Assembly (NCBI GenBank): GCA_001586195.1
Contig: CP014609.1
Span: 1,710,001 to 1,774,000 of the forward strand
Direction of reading: 5' to 3'
From: Solibacillus silvestris
Lineage (GTDB): Bacteria > Bacillota > Bacilli > Bacillales_A > Planococcaceae
Length of the DNA: 64,000 nt
Position 1 is the first letter of the stretch. Each line of letters begins with the position of its first letter. This document shows positions 17,436 to 25,773 of the stretch, in pieces. The notes under the pieces were generated by a model. The model worked only from the letters and a program-made list of their open reading frames with translations, was not told the origin of the DNA and ran no database searches. The translations under genes and the position numbers were made by a program.

Positions 17436-17523
17436 TTCATTACCCACTTTCTGAATTGTAGTTCAATTCTTATTTTACTAAAAAATAAGTTAAAATGCTC
17501 GAAAATATTTCGGTTTTTGAAAT

Positions 17524-17553
17524 AAAAAAGCTAGCCTGTATGTCGGCTAGCTA
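17524..17553 (-). terminator. Terminator after cls
   Basis: GCTAGCC pairs with GGCTAGC over an 8-nt loop and continues into TTTTTTATT on the minus strand, six bases after the cls stop. Confidence 0.88.
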
Positions 17554-17558
17554 CAAGA

Positions 17559-19007
17559 TTATAATATCGGTGATAATAAACGCGAAACGGATTCTCGAAC
17601 TTTCGTCCATGTTTTGCGTTCGTCATATTTCTCCTTCGTTAATTCAAAACTCTCCTCAATATCGGCTTCAAACAGCTCCCTGCATTGTATCGCCAAATCG
17701 GCATCATATAGAATGGCGTTAATTTCAAAATTCAGGCTAAAACTTCGTACATCAATATTTGCGGTTCCAATTGTCGCCACTTCATCATCAATGACAATCA
17801 TTTTTGCATGAAGGAAGCCTTTTTTATAACGATACACTCGACCGCCAACCTCCAATAAATCGCCGCTGTATGCTGAATTGGCTCCATATACAAAAGCATG
17901 ATCGGTTACTTCAGGCGTCATGATGCGCACATCAACACCTGATGAAGCAGCAATTTGTACCGCATGCATAAATGGCTCATCCGGAACAAAATACGGGGAT
18001 TGAATATAAACATACTTTTTGGCACTTAAAATCATCCGAATATAGCTGTTTTTAATCGATTCAAAATCCGTATCCGGGCCGCTCGACACAATTTGAACAG
18101 GTGTATCCGAATCTACTGTAAATGACGGGAAATATCTTTGTTCGATTTCAGTCAGCTCTTCTTTTTTCGCCTGATACCAGTCGAATAAAAAATGTGCCTG
18201 CATGTTGTAGACCGAATTGCCTTCTATTCTCAAATGTGTATCGCGCCAATACCCGATTTCATCATCCAGACAGGCATATTCATTTCCGACATTAAATCCA
18301 CCGATATACCCGATCCTTCCATCAATAATAATGAGCTTCCGGTGATTTCGGAAATTGATACGCGGATTAAAGAGTTTAAAATAGGATGAAAAATATGCTT
18401 CTACCTGTCCACCGGCATCCGTTAACTTTTTCAGATCCTTTTTGCGTAATGTGCGCGACCCTAAATCGTCGTACATCATCTGTACTTCAATACCTTCTTT
18501 TGCTTTTTTCACAAGTGCGTTAAATATACTTTTTCCGACATCATCCATTTTATATATGTAGTATTGAATATGAATGGTCTGTTTTGCATTTTCGATATCT
18601 TCAATAACCGAACGGAATTTCTCTTTCCCTTCTGACATTATTTTGACATCATTTTTCGAACTTAATAAAGAATGGTTATAATCAACGTTCATCTTGATTA
18701 ACGCTTCATGCTTTTTTGTAATGGCATTTGGAAATTCATATGTTCCATCTTCCAGCGCATTCTTTTGTTCCTGGAATATTTCCAATGTTTCCTCCTGCTG
18801 CACTGCATGCCACCGCACAAAATGTTTTTTCTGTAAATTCCTACCGATCAGTAAATATAAAATAAAACCAAAAATCGGTAAGAAAAAGAGTACGAATAAC
18901 CACGCCCATGTAGATGAGGCGCTTTTCCGGCTGATGAATATTAATACGAGGGCAAACACAATGTTCAAAGCAAACAAAGTGACGGTTAAAATACCAGTGA
19001 CTGTCAT
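17559..19007 (-). CDS. cls: Cardiolipin synthase
   Basis: A 482-residue membrane enzyme that joins two phosphatidylglycerol molecules to make cardiolipin and glycerol. Two N-terminal helices (to about residue 58, with the TWAWLFVLFFLPIFGFILYLL signature) anchor it. Two phospholipase-D HKD motifs follow: HRKLIIID near 220 and HAKMIVID near 400, the latter followed by GTANIDVRS. The start ATG at 19007 gives an N-terminus matching the length of Bacillus ClsA and lies nine bases after AAGAG; an in-frame ATG at 19016 is too close to that site. Confidence 0.95.
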   Translation of the reverse strand: MTVTGILTVTLFALNIVFALVLIFISRKSASSTWAWLFVLFFLPIFGFILYLLIGRNLQKKHFVRWHAVQQEETLEIFQEQKNALEDGTYEFPNAITKKHEALIKMNVDYNHSLLSSKNDVKIMSEGKEKFRSVIEDIENAKQTIHIQYYIYKMDDVGKSIFNALVKKAKEGIEVQMMYDDLGSRTLRKKDLKKLTDAGGQVEAYFSSYFKLFNPRINFRNHRKLIIIDGRIGYIGGFNVGNEYACLDDEIGYWRDTHLRIEGNSVYNMQAHFLFDWYQAKKEELTEIEQRYFPSFTVDSDTPVQIVSSGPDTDFESIKNSYIRMILSAKKYVYIQSPYFVPDEPFMHAVQIAASSGVDVRIMTPEVTDHAFVYGANSAYSGDLLEVGGRVYRYKKGFLHAKMIVIDDEVATIGTANIDVRSFSLNFEINAILYDADLAIQCRELFEADIEESFELTKEKYDERKTWTKVRESVSRLLSPIL

Positions 19008-19193
19008 GAAATTCATCTCTTTTCATAATTTAATTATAAGAGAAAGCAACTACTAAATGTTATAATTTACTAGTTTTTTCTACTATTTTACTATTCCCTG
19101 TAAATATATATTTAAGACACTGAAATACATATTTTAAAGGAATTCATTCATTATTTGGGTGAGTATTTGCTTTTAGCGTGAAAATGAAAATAC

Positions 19194-19214
19194 CGCTTAC
19201 CTCAAAAGTAAGCG
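19194..19214 (-). terminator. Hairpin after the TPR-like membrane gene
   Basis: CGCTTAC pairs with GTAAGCG over a 7-nt loop, 16 bases after the stop at 19230. The T-run on the minus strand is short and interrupted (GGTATTTTCATTTTC), so termination is plausible but not strong. Confidence 0.5.
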
Positions 19215-19229
19215 ATAATACGTCTGATA

Positions 19230-19859
19230 CTAGTTTTTCCACTCATGCTCCTGTCTAGCCTTTATCAAACTGTAATACAATGAGTAGCGCTGTAATCCTT
19301 TCGCTCCCTCAACTGCCTTTTCTGCAGATTGATCAAATGTCTCCATCTTATTTTCTGCTAATGCTAATTGGGCATCGACCGCATAGATCATCCACGCTTT
19401 CTTTAATGGATAGCTTTTTGCCCGATCCCGATTCCCCGTTAACGCGGCAATGCTGGCTTTTCCATATGGACCATTTGGTGTATCCATCAGTTTGTCCGCA
19501 AATTGCTCCGCACGTTCAAAATCGTTAAGACGAATTGCCCGATTCATTTCATATGTAAGTTTCATAACGGGTTGCTTATAATGTTCTATAATGCGATCCA
19601 TTGCCTCGATTTCGTCTTCTTTTGTCCCATTTTCCAAGACAAGGAGATAATTTAGCATTGGATCTTTTTTATGATTTTCGATATAGTTTTTAATTTTCAA
19701 CAGATTTGTTGAAGCAAATGCAATGTAATACATAAAACCGATGGAACAAAGCGCAAATAAGAGAATAATCGAGATGCTTACAGAAAATGGCCAATCCAGC
19801 ATTGCACTGAATACCCCTACTATTACTCCTAAAATAATGACATAAAACCAGTTTATCAA
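19230..19859 (-). CDS. Membrane-anchored helical-repeat hypothetical protein
   Basis: A 209-residue protein with two N-terminal transmembrane helices (about 4-22 and 27-50). A soluble helical domain follows, with paired helices and TPR-like spacing (MKLTYEMNRAIRLNDFERAEQFADKL, ASIAALTGNRDRAKSY, DAQLALAENKMETFDQSAEKAVEG). The fold suggests a protein-interaction role at the membrane. The start is TTG at 19859, preceded by GAGGAAGTGG. I do not recognise a named family. Confidence 0.75.
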   Translation of the reverse strand: MINWFYVIILGVIVGVFSAMLDWPFSVSISIILLFALCSIGFMYYIAFASTNLLKIKNYIENHKKDPMLNYLLVLENGTKEDEIEAMDRIIEHYKQPVMKLTYEMNRAIRLNDFERAEQFADKLMDTPNGPYGKASIAALTGNRDRAKSYPLKKAWMIYAVDAQLALAENKMETFDQSAEKAVEGAKGLQRYSLYYSLIKARQEHEWKN

Positions 19860-19941
19860 TTTCCCACTTCCTCTCCGTTCACTTCATTCATTATAGCTCA
19901 AACTTCCTTACAATCAATGACTGTTCAAATTAACAGATCGC

Positions 19942-19974
19942 AAAAAAAAGCAGATGCACAAAATCTGTGCATCT
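19942..19974 (-). terminator. Terminator after rsgA
   Basis: AGATGCACA pairs with TGTGCATCT and the minus-strand side runs into eight T residues, ten bases after the rsgA stop. Confidence 0.9.
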
Positions 19975-19983
19975 ACTTGAGAT

Positions 19984-21045
19984 TTATTTCATTTTCTTTA
20001 AGCTTTTCGATACTTGCTTCCACTTACGTTTTTCTGCAAGCTGTGCATCCGTATTCGCCTTTTTCTCGAAATAAGCAAGCTCCCGCTGTAGTTTAAAATA
20101 GCTCGTTAAACGGGCAGCATCAAGTGCCCCTTCTTCAACTGCCTGCAATACAGCACAACCGGGTTCATTTTTATGCTTACAATCGCGGAATCTGCAGTTT
20201 TCTGTAAGCTGTTCAATATCGGAAAAACTTGCATTTAGACTGTCCCCCTGATCCCATAGCTGCAATTCCCGCATTCCTGGAGTGTCAATCAGGCAAGCAC
20301 CGGATGGTAAAACAACAAGTTCCCGGTGTGTCGTAGTATGGCGGCCTTTTGCATCATCTTCACGGATTGTGGATACTTTCATTTGTTCTGTGTTTAACAA
20401 AGCGTTCGTAAGAGTTGACTTACCTGCACCGGAAGAACCGAGTAATGCCGCAGTTATCCCTTCAGTTAACAGCGCATGTAATGAAGCCATTCCTTCACCA
20501 GTCCGCGCACTAACCGTCAAAATATCCACACCGAAAGCAACCGACTCGATTTCTTTTAAATACGGCGTGACATCCTCGCATAAATCCGCTTTCGTTAATA
20601 CAATAACCGGTGTTGCACCTGAATCCCATGCAGCTACTAAATAGCGTTCCAAACGGCGTATATTGAAGTCATCATTTAAACTCATAACAAGTAAAATAAG
20701 ATCAACATTTGTTGCCACGATTTGTTCATCGACTTCAAGACCTGCCATTTTTCTTGTGAATTTGGATTTTCGATCAAATAAATGATGAATAATGGCACGC
20801 TCTTCTCCCGGCATTTGTTCAATTATGACGAAATCGCCAACAGCCGGATAATCTTTTCTTGAAAAGGCGTGGTATGCAAAGTTTCCTGATACCGTTGCCA
20901 AAAACTCTCCCTGTTCTGTCAGGACACGGTAGGAATGTTTATGTTCGAGTATGACGCGTCCAACAAGTTTTGTGGACGTATCAATGGATAATGTTTGTAG
21001 TTGTGTATCAAAAAAAGTAGTAAAACCTAATTGTTGTAAATTCAA
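19984..21045 (-). CDS. rsgA: Ribosome small-subunit GTPase RsgA
   Basis: A 353-residue circularly permuted GTPase that assists 30S subunit maturation. Order: N-terminal OB-fold (GRVILEHKHSYRVLTEQGEF); G4 VLTKADLC; G1 P-loop GSSGAGKSTLTNAL near residue 201; the GRHTTTHRE switch; G3 DTPGMRELQLW; and a C-terminal zinc domain CRFRDCKHKNEPGC. All expected motifs are intact. The start is TTG at 21045, eight bases after AGGAGG. A short peptide gene and a terminator lie just upstream in the same direction, so expression may involve attenuation. Confidence 0.95.
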   Translation of the reverse strand: MNLQQLGFTTFFDTQLQTLSIDTSTKLVGRVILEHKHSYRVLTEQGEFLATVSGNFAYHAFSRKDYPAVGDFVIIEQMPGEERAIIHHLFDRKSKFTRKMAGLEVDEQIVATNVDLILLVMSLNDDFNIRRLERYLVAAWDSGATPVIVLTKADLCEDVTPYLKEIESVAFGVDILTVSARTGEGMASLHALLTEGITAALLGSSGAGKSTLTNALLNTEQMKVSTIREDDAKGRHTTTHRELVVLPSGACLIDTPGMRELQLWDQGDSLNASFSDIEQLTENCRFRDCKHKNEPGCAVLQAVEEGALDAARLTSYFKLQRELAYFEKKANTDAQLAEKRKWKQVSKSLKKMK

Positions 21046-21091
21046 TGGAATTGCCTCCTAATGGCGTATGATAGTGTTTTTGTTTTTTAGG

Positions 21092-21138
21092 CAAACAAAA
21101 AAACCTTATGACCAGCAATTTTGCCCGTCATAAGGTTT
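21092..21138 (-). terminator. Terminator/attenuator between small peptide gene and rsgA
   Basis: AAACCTTATGAC pairs perfectly with GTCATAAGGTTT, followed on the minus strand by seven T residues. It lies 35 bases after the 26-codon peptide gene and 47 bases before the rsgA start. An outer pair (GCGTATGA at 21064-21071 with TCATACGC at 21138-21145) could enclose it and reaches toward the rsgA ribosome binding site. Confidence 0.8.
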
Positions 21139-21172
21139 CATACGCACAGTAAAGAAGCGTGACTCTTCGATA

Positions 21173-21253
21173 TTAGAAGGCACTATTGTGGCGAATGTCA
21201 TATGACAAGCATAATTGCATTGTTTCAATCTCATTTAATTTAGTCATATCCAT
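21173..21253 (-). CDS. 26-residue peptide upstream of rsgA
   Basis: ATG at 21253 (or the in-frame ATG at 21247 after GGTGATG) opens a frame for MDMTKLNEIETMQLC continuing to LSYDIRHNSAF, stop at 21173. It is not hydrophobic. GGAG lies ten bases upstream and a strong terminator follows. It could be an independent tiny gene or a leader peptide controlling read-through into rsgA. I cannot assign a family. Confidence 0.45.
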   Translation of the reverse strand: MDMTKLNEIETMQLCLSYDIRHNSAF

Positions 21254-21474
21254 CACCATCTTTCTCCATTAGTTATTCCAACTATAACAATAGATAGAAT
21301 GTTTTGTCAATACAGTTCGACGGTTAATTACAAAATAATTAACAATTCATTCTACTCTGCTGCACTTGCTGATGATTCCATTCATTATTGAATCTTCTCG
21401 AATATTATGAAACAATTATTTTATTAGTTATGATCATAATAATAAATAGAAATTATTAAAAAGAGGGATTCTAG

Positions 21475-21990
21475 ATGAACATTCGATTAATACAATGTGC
21501 TACCGAAAGTTTAGACGCTTTACAAACAATCAGCCGTGATACATTTTACGAAACATTTCATGAGAAAAATAGTGAAGAGAGTATGACTGATTATTTGAAT
21601 GATGCTTTTTCAGTAGAAAAATTGACAGCTGAGATCAAAAATAAACACTCTCTATTTAAGTTACTGTATGTAAATGAAGAGCTGGCAGGTTATTTAAAAA
21701 TCAATACAGACGAAGCACAGTCCGAACAATTGGGGCAAGAAACTCTGGAAGTGGAACGAATTTATATTTTAAACCGTTTTCAGAAACTTGGTTTAGGGAA
21801 AGTGTTAATGAACGAAGCGATCAAACTGGCCCATGAAAAGAACAAAAACAAAATTTGGCTCGGCGTATGGGAAAAAAATCTGAATGCCATTGCGTTCTAT
21901 GAGAATGCTGGCTTTGAAAAAACAGGCTCTCACTCATTTTTCATGGGTGAAGAAGAACAAAAAGATTTTATTATGACTAAACATTTGTGA
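21475..21990 (+). CDS. paiA: GNAT acetyltransferase, PaiA-like
   Basis: A 171-residue GNAT enzyme. The acetyl-CoA motif A is RIYILNRFQKLGLGKVLMNEAI (Q/RxxGxG/A type), followed by NKIWLGVWEKNLNAIAFYENAGF, which is highly like Bacillus PaiA, a polyamine (spermidine/spermine) N-acetyltransferase. It is followed nine bases later by a PaiB homologue, the same pairing as in Bacillus, which supports the call. GAGG lies before the ATG. Substrate specificity is inferred from family and context. Confidence 0.9.
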   Translation: MNIRLIQCATESLDALQTISRDTFYETFHEKNSEESMTDYLNDAFSVEKLTAEIKNKHSLFKLLYVNEELAGYLKINTDEAQSEQLGQETLEVERIYILNRFQKLGLGKVLMNEAIKLAHEKNKNKIWLGVWEKNLNAIAFYENAGFEKTGSHSFFMGEEEQKDFIMTKHL

Positions 21991-21999
21991 GGGAAAATA

Positions 22000-22602
22000 A
22001 TGTACATTCCAAAGCAGTATCAATTAACAGATGAACAAAGGATTCGTCAGATTATTAATGAGTATAGTTTTGCGACAGTTGTTTCCCTTCACCAAGGTGT
22101 ACCGACTGCCACGCATTTACCGCTCTACTTAAGTGAAGACGGGAAGTTTATTTACGGTCATTTTGCACGCGCTAACACCCAATGGAAAGATATTCTCGAT
22201 CAGCAGGTGCTCGCCATTTTTAATGGCCCGCATAGCTATATCTCTTCTTCCTGGTATGAAACGAAAGATTCTGTACCTACGTGGAATTATGTGGCGGTTC
22301 ATGTAAAGGGATTTATCGAACTGATGGAGGATGAAGAGGAAATCCGCCTATCCCTTCACCATTTGATTGATAAATATGAAGTGTCTAATAGTTCCTATGA
22401 TGTAAATGCTGTTGATTCAAAATATATGAACGACTTATTAAAAGGCATTGTGCCATTTAAAATTCGGATTAGTTCAGTTGAAGCTACGGCAAAATTAAGC
22501 CAAGGCCACTCTAAGGAACGTCAAAAACTTGTCATCGGTGAATTACTAAAACGGAATGACAGTTTTGATAAAGAAATCGCAAAATTAATGACGGAAAATT
22601 AA
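22000..22602 (+). CDS. paiB: PaiB family FMN-binding-like regulator
   Basis: A 200-residue protein of the PaiB/FMN-binding split-barrel family. It opens MYIPKQYQLTDEQRI and carries the conserved ATHLPLYLSEDG, GHFARANTQW and PHSYISSSWYE..VPTWNYVAVHV segments. PaiB has been described as a negative regulator affecting sporulation and protease genes in Bacillus. Biochemically it resembles flavin-binding proteins, so direct DNA binding is uncertain. It is co-transcribed with paiA. Confidence 0.93.
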   Translation: MYIPKQYQLTDEQRIRQIINEYSFATVVSLHQGVPTATHLPLYLSEDGKFIYGHFARANTQWKDILDQQVLAIFNGPHSYISSSWYETKDSVPTWNYVAVHVKGFIELMEDEEEIRLSLHHLIDKYEVSNSSYDVNAVDSKYMNDLLKGIVPFKIRISSVEATAKLSQGHSKERQKLVIGELLKRNDSFDKEIAKLMTEN

Positions 22603-22647
22603 TGGATTGTAAAATGTTTGAATTATTTAAATAGTCTTATATTTTAA

Positions 22648-22676
22648 TTGACACCCTTATCCTAATATGGTAAATT
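22648..22676 (+). promoter_or_regulatory. Sigma-A-type promoter for yceI-like gene
   Basis: A perfect -35 TTGACA (22648-22653) and TAAATT (22671-22676, 4 of 6 to TATAAT) are separated by exactly 17 bp, about 60 bases before the start codon. Confidence 0.7.
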
Positions 22677-22735
22677 TATCTCGAATTCAAGGTATAGAAC
22701 TTCTTGGGTTTCATAATAGTTGGGAGGAATTTATC

Positions 22736-23263
22736 ATGGCAAAATGGCAAATCGATCAGGCACACTCAACAATTGGTTTTGAAGTCAAGCATATGATGGT
22801 CTCGAAAGTTAAAGGTCAGTTCACTAATTATTCAGCGGATGTAGAAGTGGATAATTTAGAAGATTTAACATCGGCGCAAATTGAAATTACGATTGATACG
22901 ACAAGTATTAATACAAACAATGAAGATCGTGACAACCACTTAAAATCAGCGGAATTCTTTGATACTGAGCAATTCCCTGACATTAAATTTAAATCGACAA
23001 GCATCACAAAAGATGGTGATGACTATAAAGTTTCAGGCGATTTGACGATTAAAGATGTAACGAAACCAGTCGTATTCGATGTAGAATATGGCGGTAAAGG
23101 AACAAATCCATGGGGTGTTGAAGTTTACGGTTTTGAAGCGGAAACGAAAATTGACCGTGAAGAATTTGGTCTTACATGGAACGCAGCACTTGAAACAGGT
23201 GGCGTATTAGTCGGAAAAGATATTAAAATTAAAGTAGAACTTGAATTAAACCCAGCACAATAA
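22736..23263 (+). CDS. YceI family lipid-binding-like protein
   Basis: A 175-residue protein of the YceI family, an extended lipocalin-like barrel that binds isoprenoid or fatty-acyl ligands in characterised members. Signatures: WQIDQAHSTIGFEVKHMMVSKVKGQF at the N-terminus, TTSINTNNEDRDNHLKSAEFFDTEQFP, and REEFGLTWNAALETGGVLVG. No signal peptide is present, so unlike Gram-negative YceI it is cytoplasmic. GGGAGGA six bases before ATG at 22736 sets the start; the open frame upstream is non-coding promoter. Confidence 0.95.
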   Translation: MAKWQIDQAHSTIGFEVKHMMVSKVKGQFTNYSADVEVDNLEDLTSAQIEITIDTTSINTNNEDRDNHLKSAEFFDTEQFPDIKFKSTSITKDGDDYKVSGDLTIKDVTKPVVFDVEYGGKGTNPWGVEVYGFEAETKIDREEFGLTWNAALETGGVLVGKDIKIKVELELNPAQ

Positions 23264-23274
23264 TTAGTAAGAAG

Positions 23275-23309
23275 CAGCCGTAGCTATTATGTATACGGCT
23301 GATTTTTTT
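23275..23309 (+). terminator. Terminator after yceI-like gene
   Basis: CAGCCGTA pairs with TACGGCTG over an 11-nt loop, followed by ATTTTTTT. Confidence 0.9.
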
Positions 23310-23379
23310 GTGCAACTTTACATAATTTATAGCGTCAAGTTTGAAAACATTATTTTCCATTTAGGTGTGAGGTGCTATT

Positions 23380-23925
23380 TTGCGAAATTTTTGGTCTGCC
23401 ATTACGTTATTCACTTTATGTTTGTCCTTTATAGGCGTGTGCGTTTATATAATGAGTAATACATTATGGACATTTTCCTATACAACACTCATTGTGATTG
23501 CTCTCCTTTTTGTGCTGATTATTTATTCGTTACTTAAGGAATACAAACAATTGTCATGCCTAAAAAAAGTGGTAGCTTCTTTCTTGAATACCATCTCCAT
23601 TTTATTTACATCACTCATTCTTTTATTTTTCGCTTTAAAAATCATTGTTTATTCATTTGGTGGTACAGAGCATCTGGTAAAATCTTATTCGCCGGATATG
23701 GGCTATACTTTGGATTTCTATGCTTTTGATGCAGGAGCGATGGGATCGTTTGGAATTCGGGGGGAACTTGATGGCCCATTAGGATTTAAAAAACAGTTTT
23801 ATTACGAAAGACATGCCGAAAATGCAAATATTCAATGGCTGACCGATGAGATTGTCATTATTAATGGACACAAACTCAATCTAAAAAATGGGGAAACATT
23901 TGGTTATAAAATCAAAACGAGGTGA
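23380..23925 (+). CDS. DUF5412-like membrane protein
   Basis: A 181-residue protein with three hydrophobic helices in the first 95 residues. A small outside domain follows: GGTEHLVKSYSPDMGYTLDFY and GAMGSFGIRGELDGP, which resemble DUF5412 proteins of Bacillus. TTG at 23380 follows GAGGTG by five bases. It overlaps or abuts the start of the next gene (HAD hydrolase), implying a three-gene operon through 24861. Function is unknown. Confidence 0.75.
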   Translation: MRNFWSAITLFTLCLSFIGVCVYIMSNTLWTFSYTTLIVIALLFVLIIYSLLKEYKQLSCLKKVVASFLNTISILFTSLILLFFALKIIVYSFGGTEHLVKSYSPDMGYTLDFYAFDAGAMGSFGIRGELDGPLGFKKQFYYERHAENANIQWLTDEIVIINGHKLNLKNGETFGYKIKTR

Positions 23926-23930
23926 AGGTA

Positions 23931-24605
23931 ATGCAAACGGCAATAATTTTTGATATGGATGGCACTTTATTTCAAACTAATCTTATTTTAGAACCGGCAC
24001 TCGAGCGTACCTTTGAGTATTTACGCAAAAATAATCTTTGGACAGGTGCTACCCCTATCGATGAATACCGAGAAATAATGGGTGTTCCTCTTGATGTTGT
24101 ATGGAAGACGTTGTGTCCGAATCACTCTGATAAAATTCGTGAAAAGAGCAATTATTATTTTCAGTCGGCACTTATTGAAGAAATCCGCCTAGGAAACGGT
24201 GCACTTTACGAAAACGTAGTGTCGACACTTCAAATATTAAGTAAATCGTATCCCTTATTTATTGCAAGTAATGGTGAAACCGCTTATTTACAAGCGATTA
24301 TGTCTACTTTTAAGTTAAATCGGTGGATACAAAAGTGCTATAGTATCGACATTATTCCATCAAGAAATAAGTCCCATCTTGTTGAACAAATAAAGCAGGA
24401 ACAGAATATAGTCAGTGGTTTTGTCGTTGGCGACCGCGCATCAGATATTACCGCTGCAATTGATAACAATCTAATAGCCATTGCAGTGAACTTTGATTTT
24501 GCCCAACATGAAGAAATCAAAAAAGCCCATCATATCATTGCCGAATTTCCACAACTAATTGACATTTTGAACATCAATCGAATATTGGAGGGAGAACATG
24601 ACTAA
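23931..24605 (+). CDS. HAD-superfamily hydrolase
   Basis: A 224-residue haloacid-dehalogenase-fold phosphatase. Motif I is FDMDGTLFQTN (nucleophile Asp), motif II FIASNGE, and motif III/IV GDRASDITAAIDN; the alpha-helical C1 cap between I and II is of the phosphoglycolate-phosphatase/beta-phosphoglucomutase type. The substrate is not predictable. ATG at 23931 lies six bases after GAGGTG; a GTG at 23922 is part of that site. The stop overlaps the next start codon by eight bases. Confidence 0.9.
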   Translation: MQTAIIFDMDGTLFQTNLILEPALERTFEYLRKNNLWTGATPIDEYREIMGVPLDVVWKTLCPNHSDKIREKSNYYFQSALIEEIRLGNGALYENVVSTLQILSKSYPLFIASNGETAYLQAIMSTFKLNRWIQKCYSIDIIPSRNKSHLVEQIKQEQNIVSGFVVGDRASDITAAIDNNLIAIAVNFDFAQHEEIKKAHHIIAEFPQLIDILNINRILEGEHD

Positions 24606-24861
24606 TTCGACCAAAAACTCAGATTTACTTAAATTAAGCAGCATATTTGCAATTATTGGGCTGACATTAATTGTTTTTAACGGATCTATTGCCAATTCAC
24701 TCGGCACTATTTGGATACAATCTCTCGGGGGAATGTCAGATACAAATGAATACATATTTATAAAAACGAGTTATGCCCATGCATCACTTGTAATTGGCGG
24801 GGTATTTTTGAGCATCAGTTTAATTGCAATGCTGTTCAGCTGGTATCAGCTTAGAAGTTAA
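24598..24861 (+). CDS. Small two-helix membrane protein
   Basis: An 87-residue protein with helices at about 15-35 (IFAIIGLTLIVFNGSIANSL) and 60-84 (LVIGGVFLSISLIAMLFSW). Its ATG overlaps the end of the HAD gene and has its own GGAGGGAG site, so it is translationally linked. No family is recognised. Confidence 0.75.
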   Translation: MTNSTKNSDLLKLSSIFAIIGLTLIVFNGSIANSLGTIWIQSLGGMSDTNEYIFIKTSYAHASLVIGGVFLSISLIAMLFSWYQLRS

Positions 24862-24874
24862 TAATAGTTTACAC

Positions 24875-24907
24875 AAAAAAAGCATCGAATTAAGTCGATG
24901 CTTTTTT
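24875..24907. terminator. Bidirectional terminator
   Basis: GCATCGA pairs with TCGATGC over a 6-nt loop, with seven A residues on the left and six T residues on the right. It serves the operon ending at 24861 and the convergent repeat-protein gene. Confidence 0.9.
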
Positions 24908-24926
24908 GCGTAGATGGAGATGAAAT

Positions 24927-25496
24927 TTATTTGTTATTACTTTTATATTTTTCATGTACGGATGTTTCCTGAACAGGTTCGTCAGGAAGACGGTTGTACG
25001 ATTCTTTCTCGGTATCAACACTCGATTCCTGTTGCTGATTGCCTTCCACGTGACTGCGTTCATTATAAGATTTCATCTCTTCGTCATTACGTTCATCCGG
25101 TAACCGGTTATAGGACTCTTTCACCGTCACAACAGTTTTTTCCTGTTTTATGTTATCTTCTACATGGCTGCGTTCATTGTAATCTTTCATTTTTGTTTCA
25201 TCACGCTCATCCGGTAACCGGTTATATGATTCTTTATTCGTTTTTAGGCTTTTTTTTTCCTCATTTCCTTCGACATGACTTCGTTCATTATACTTCTCCA
25301 TTTTTTTATCATCACGCTCATCCGGTAAACGGTTATACGATTCTTTATTCGTTTTAAGCAATAAATCATCTTTCATTGATTCGTTTTGTACATTTACATG
25401 ATTCGTTTCATCAAATTTTTCTACTTTCTCGTCTTTACGTTCATCCGGTAAGCGGTTATATGATTTTTTATTTGTTTCAGATTCTTTGTTTCCCAT
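24927..25496 (-). CDS. Hydrophilic tandem-repeat protein (YNRLPDER repeats)
   Basis: A 189-residue, highly charged protein with no membrane segment, probably disordered. It consists of five repeats: SYNRLPDE at residues 12, 53, 90, 128 and 166, four followed by R (spacing 41, 37, 38, 38). Three repeats also carry a second conserved block, YNERSHVE, and the first a divergent one (FDETNHV). Only the last copy is incomplete. AGGAGG precedes ATG at 25496. The function is unknown. Composition (Lys/Glu/Asn/Asp/Ser, no Cys, no Trp) recalls stress- or spore-associated disordered proteins, but that is only an analogy. Confidence 0.85.
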   Translation of the reverse strand: MGNKESETNKKSYNRLPDERKDEKVEKFDETNHVNVQNESMKDDLLLKTNKESYNRLPDERDDKKMEKYNERSHVEGNEEKKSLKTNKESYNRLPDERDETKMKDYNERSHVEDNIKQEKTVVTVKESYNRLPDERNDEEMKSYNERSHVEGNQQQESSVDTEKESYNRLPDEPVQETSVHEKYKSNNK

Positions 25497-25640
25497 TTTG
25501 CATTCCTCCTACTATATCCATGTTGCTAACGATGTATGAAGCGTGATAGTCATCTATTCCCTCAAATAACTACATAAAACATGTTGTTCAACTGTCCTAG
25601 TATTAAAACGTTAACAATAAGGAAGTTGCTAATCATACAA

Positions 25641-25676
25641 AAAACCGCCCTTTTCTCTAACAATAAAGGGCGGTTT
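25641..25676 (-). terminator. Terminator ending the siderophore operon
   Basis: AAAACCGCCCTTT pairs with AAAGGGCGGTTTT; the minus-strand side ends in six T residues. It lies about 100 bases after the last gene of the operon (stop at 25774). Confidence 0.85.
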
Positions 25677-25773
25677 TATGAATTTGTATTAATGGAGTAT
25701 TATGTAAAAGAGTATTTAAACCTTAATTTATATAGTTATTAACTGCCGGTTCGTTTCCACCTGGTAAGTTTAG

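Noticed and set aside
19984-21045. Motif order G4-G1-G3 in RsgA as an unusual rearrangement
   Set aside because: The permuted GTPase order is the defining property of the YjeQ/RsgA family.
24914-25357. 147-codon plus-strand frame with apparent internal repeats
   Set aside because: It is the reverse complement of the YNRLPDER repeat gene, and the repeats in it are a by-product of that gene. It has no start signal.
25090-25460. Regularly spaced DNA repeats (TCATCCGGTAA...), CRISPR-like at first sight
   Set aside because: They lie in frame within a protein gene at 110-120 bp spacing, differ between copies, and encode the conserved SYNRLPDER block. There are no unique spacers of 30-40 bp and no cas genes.
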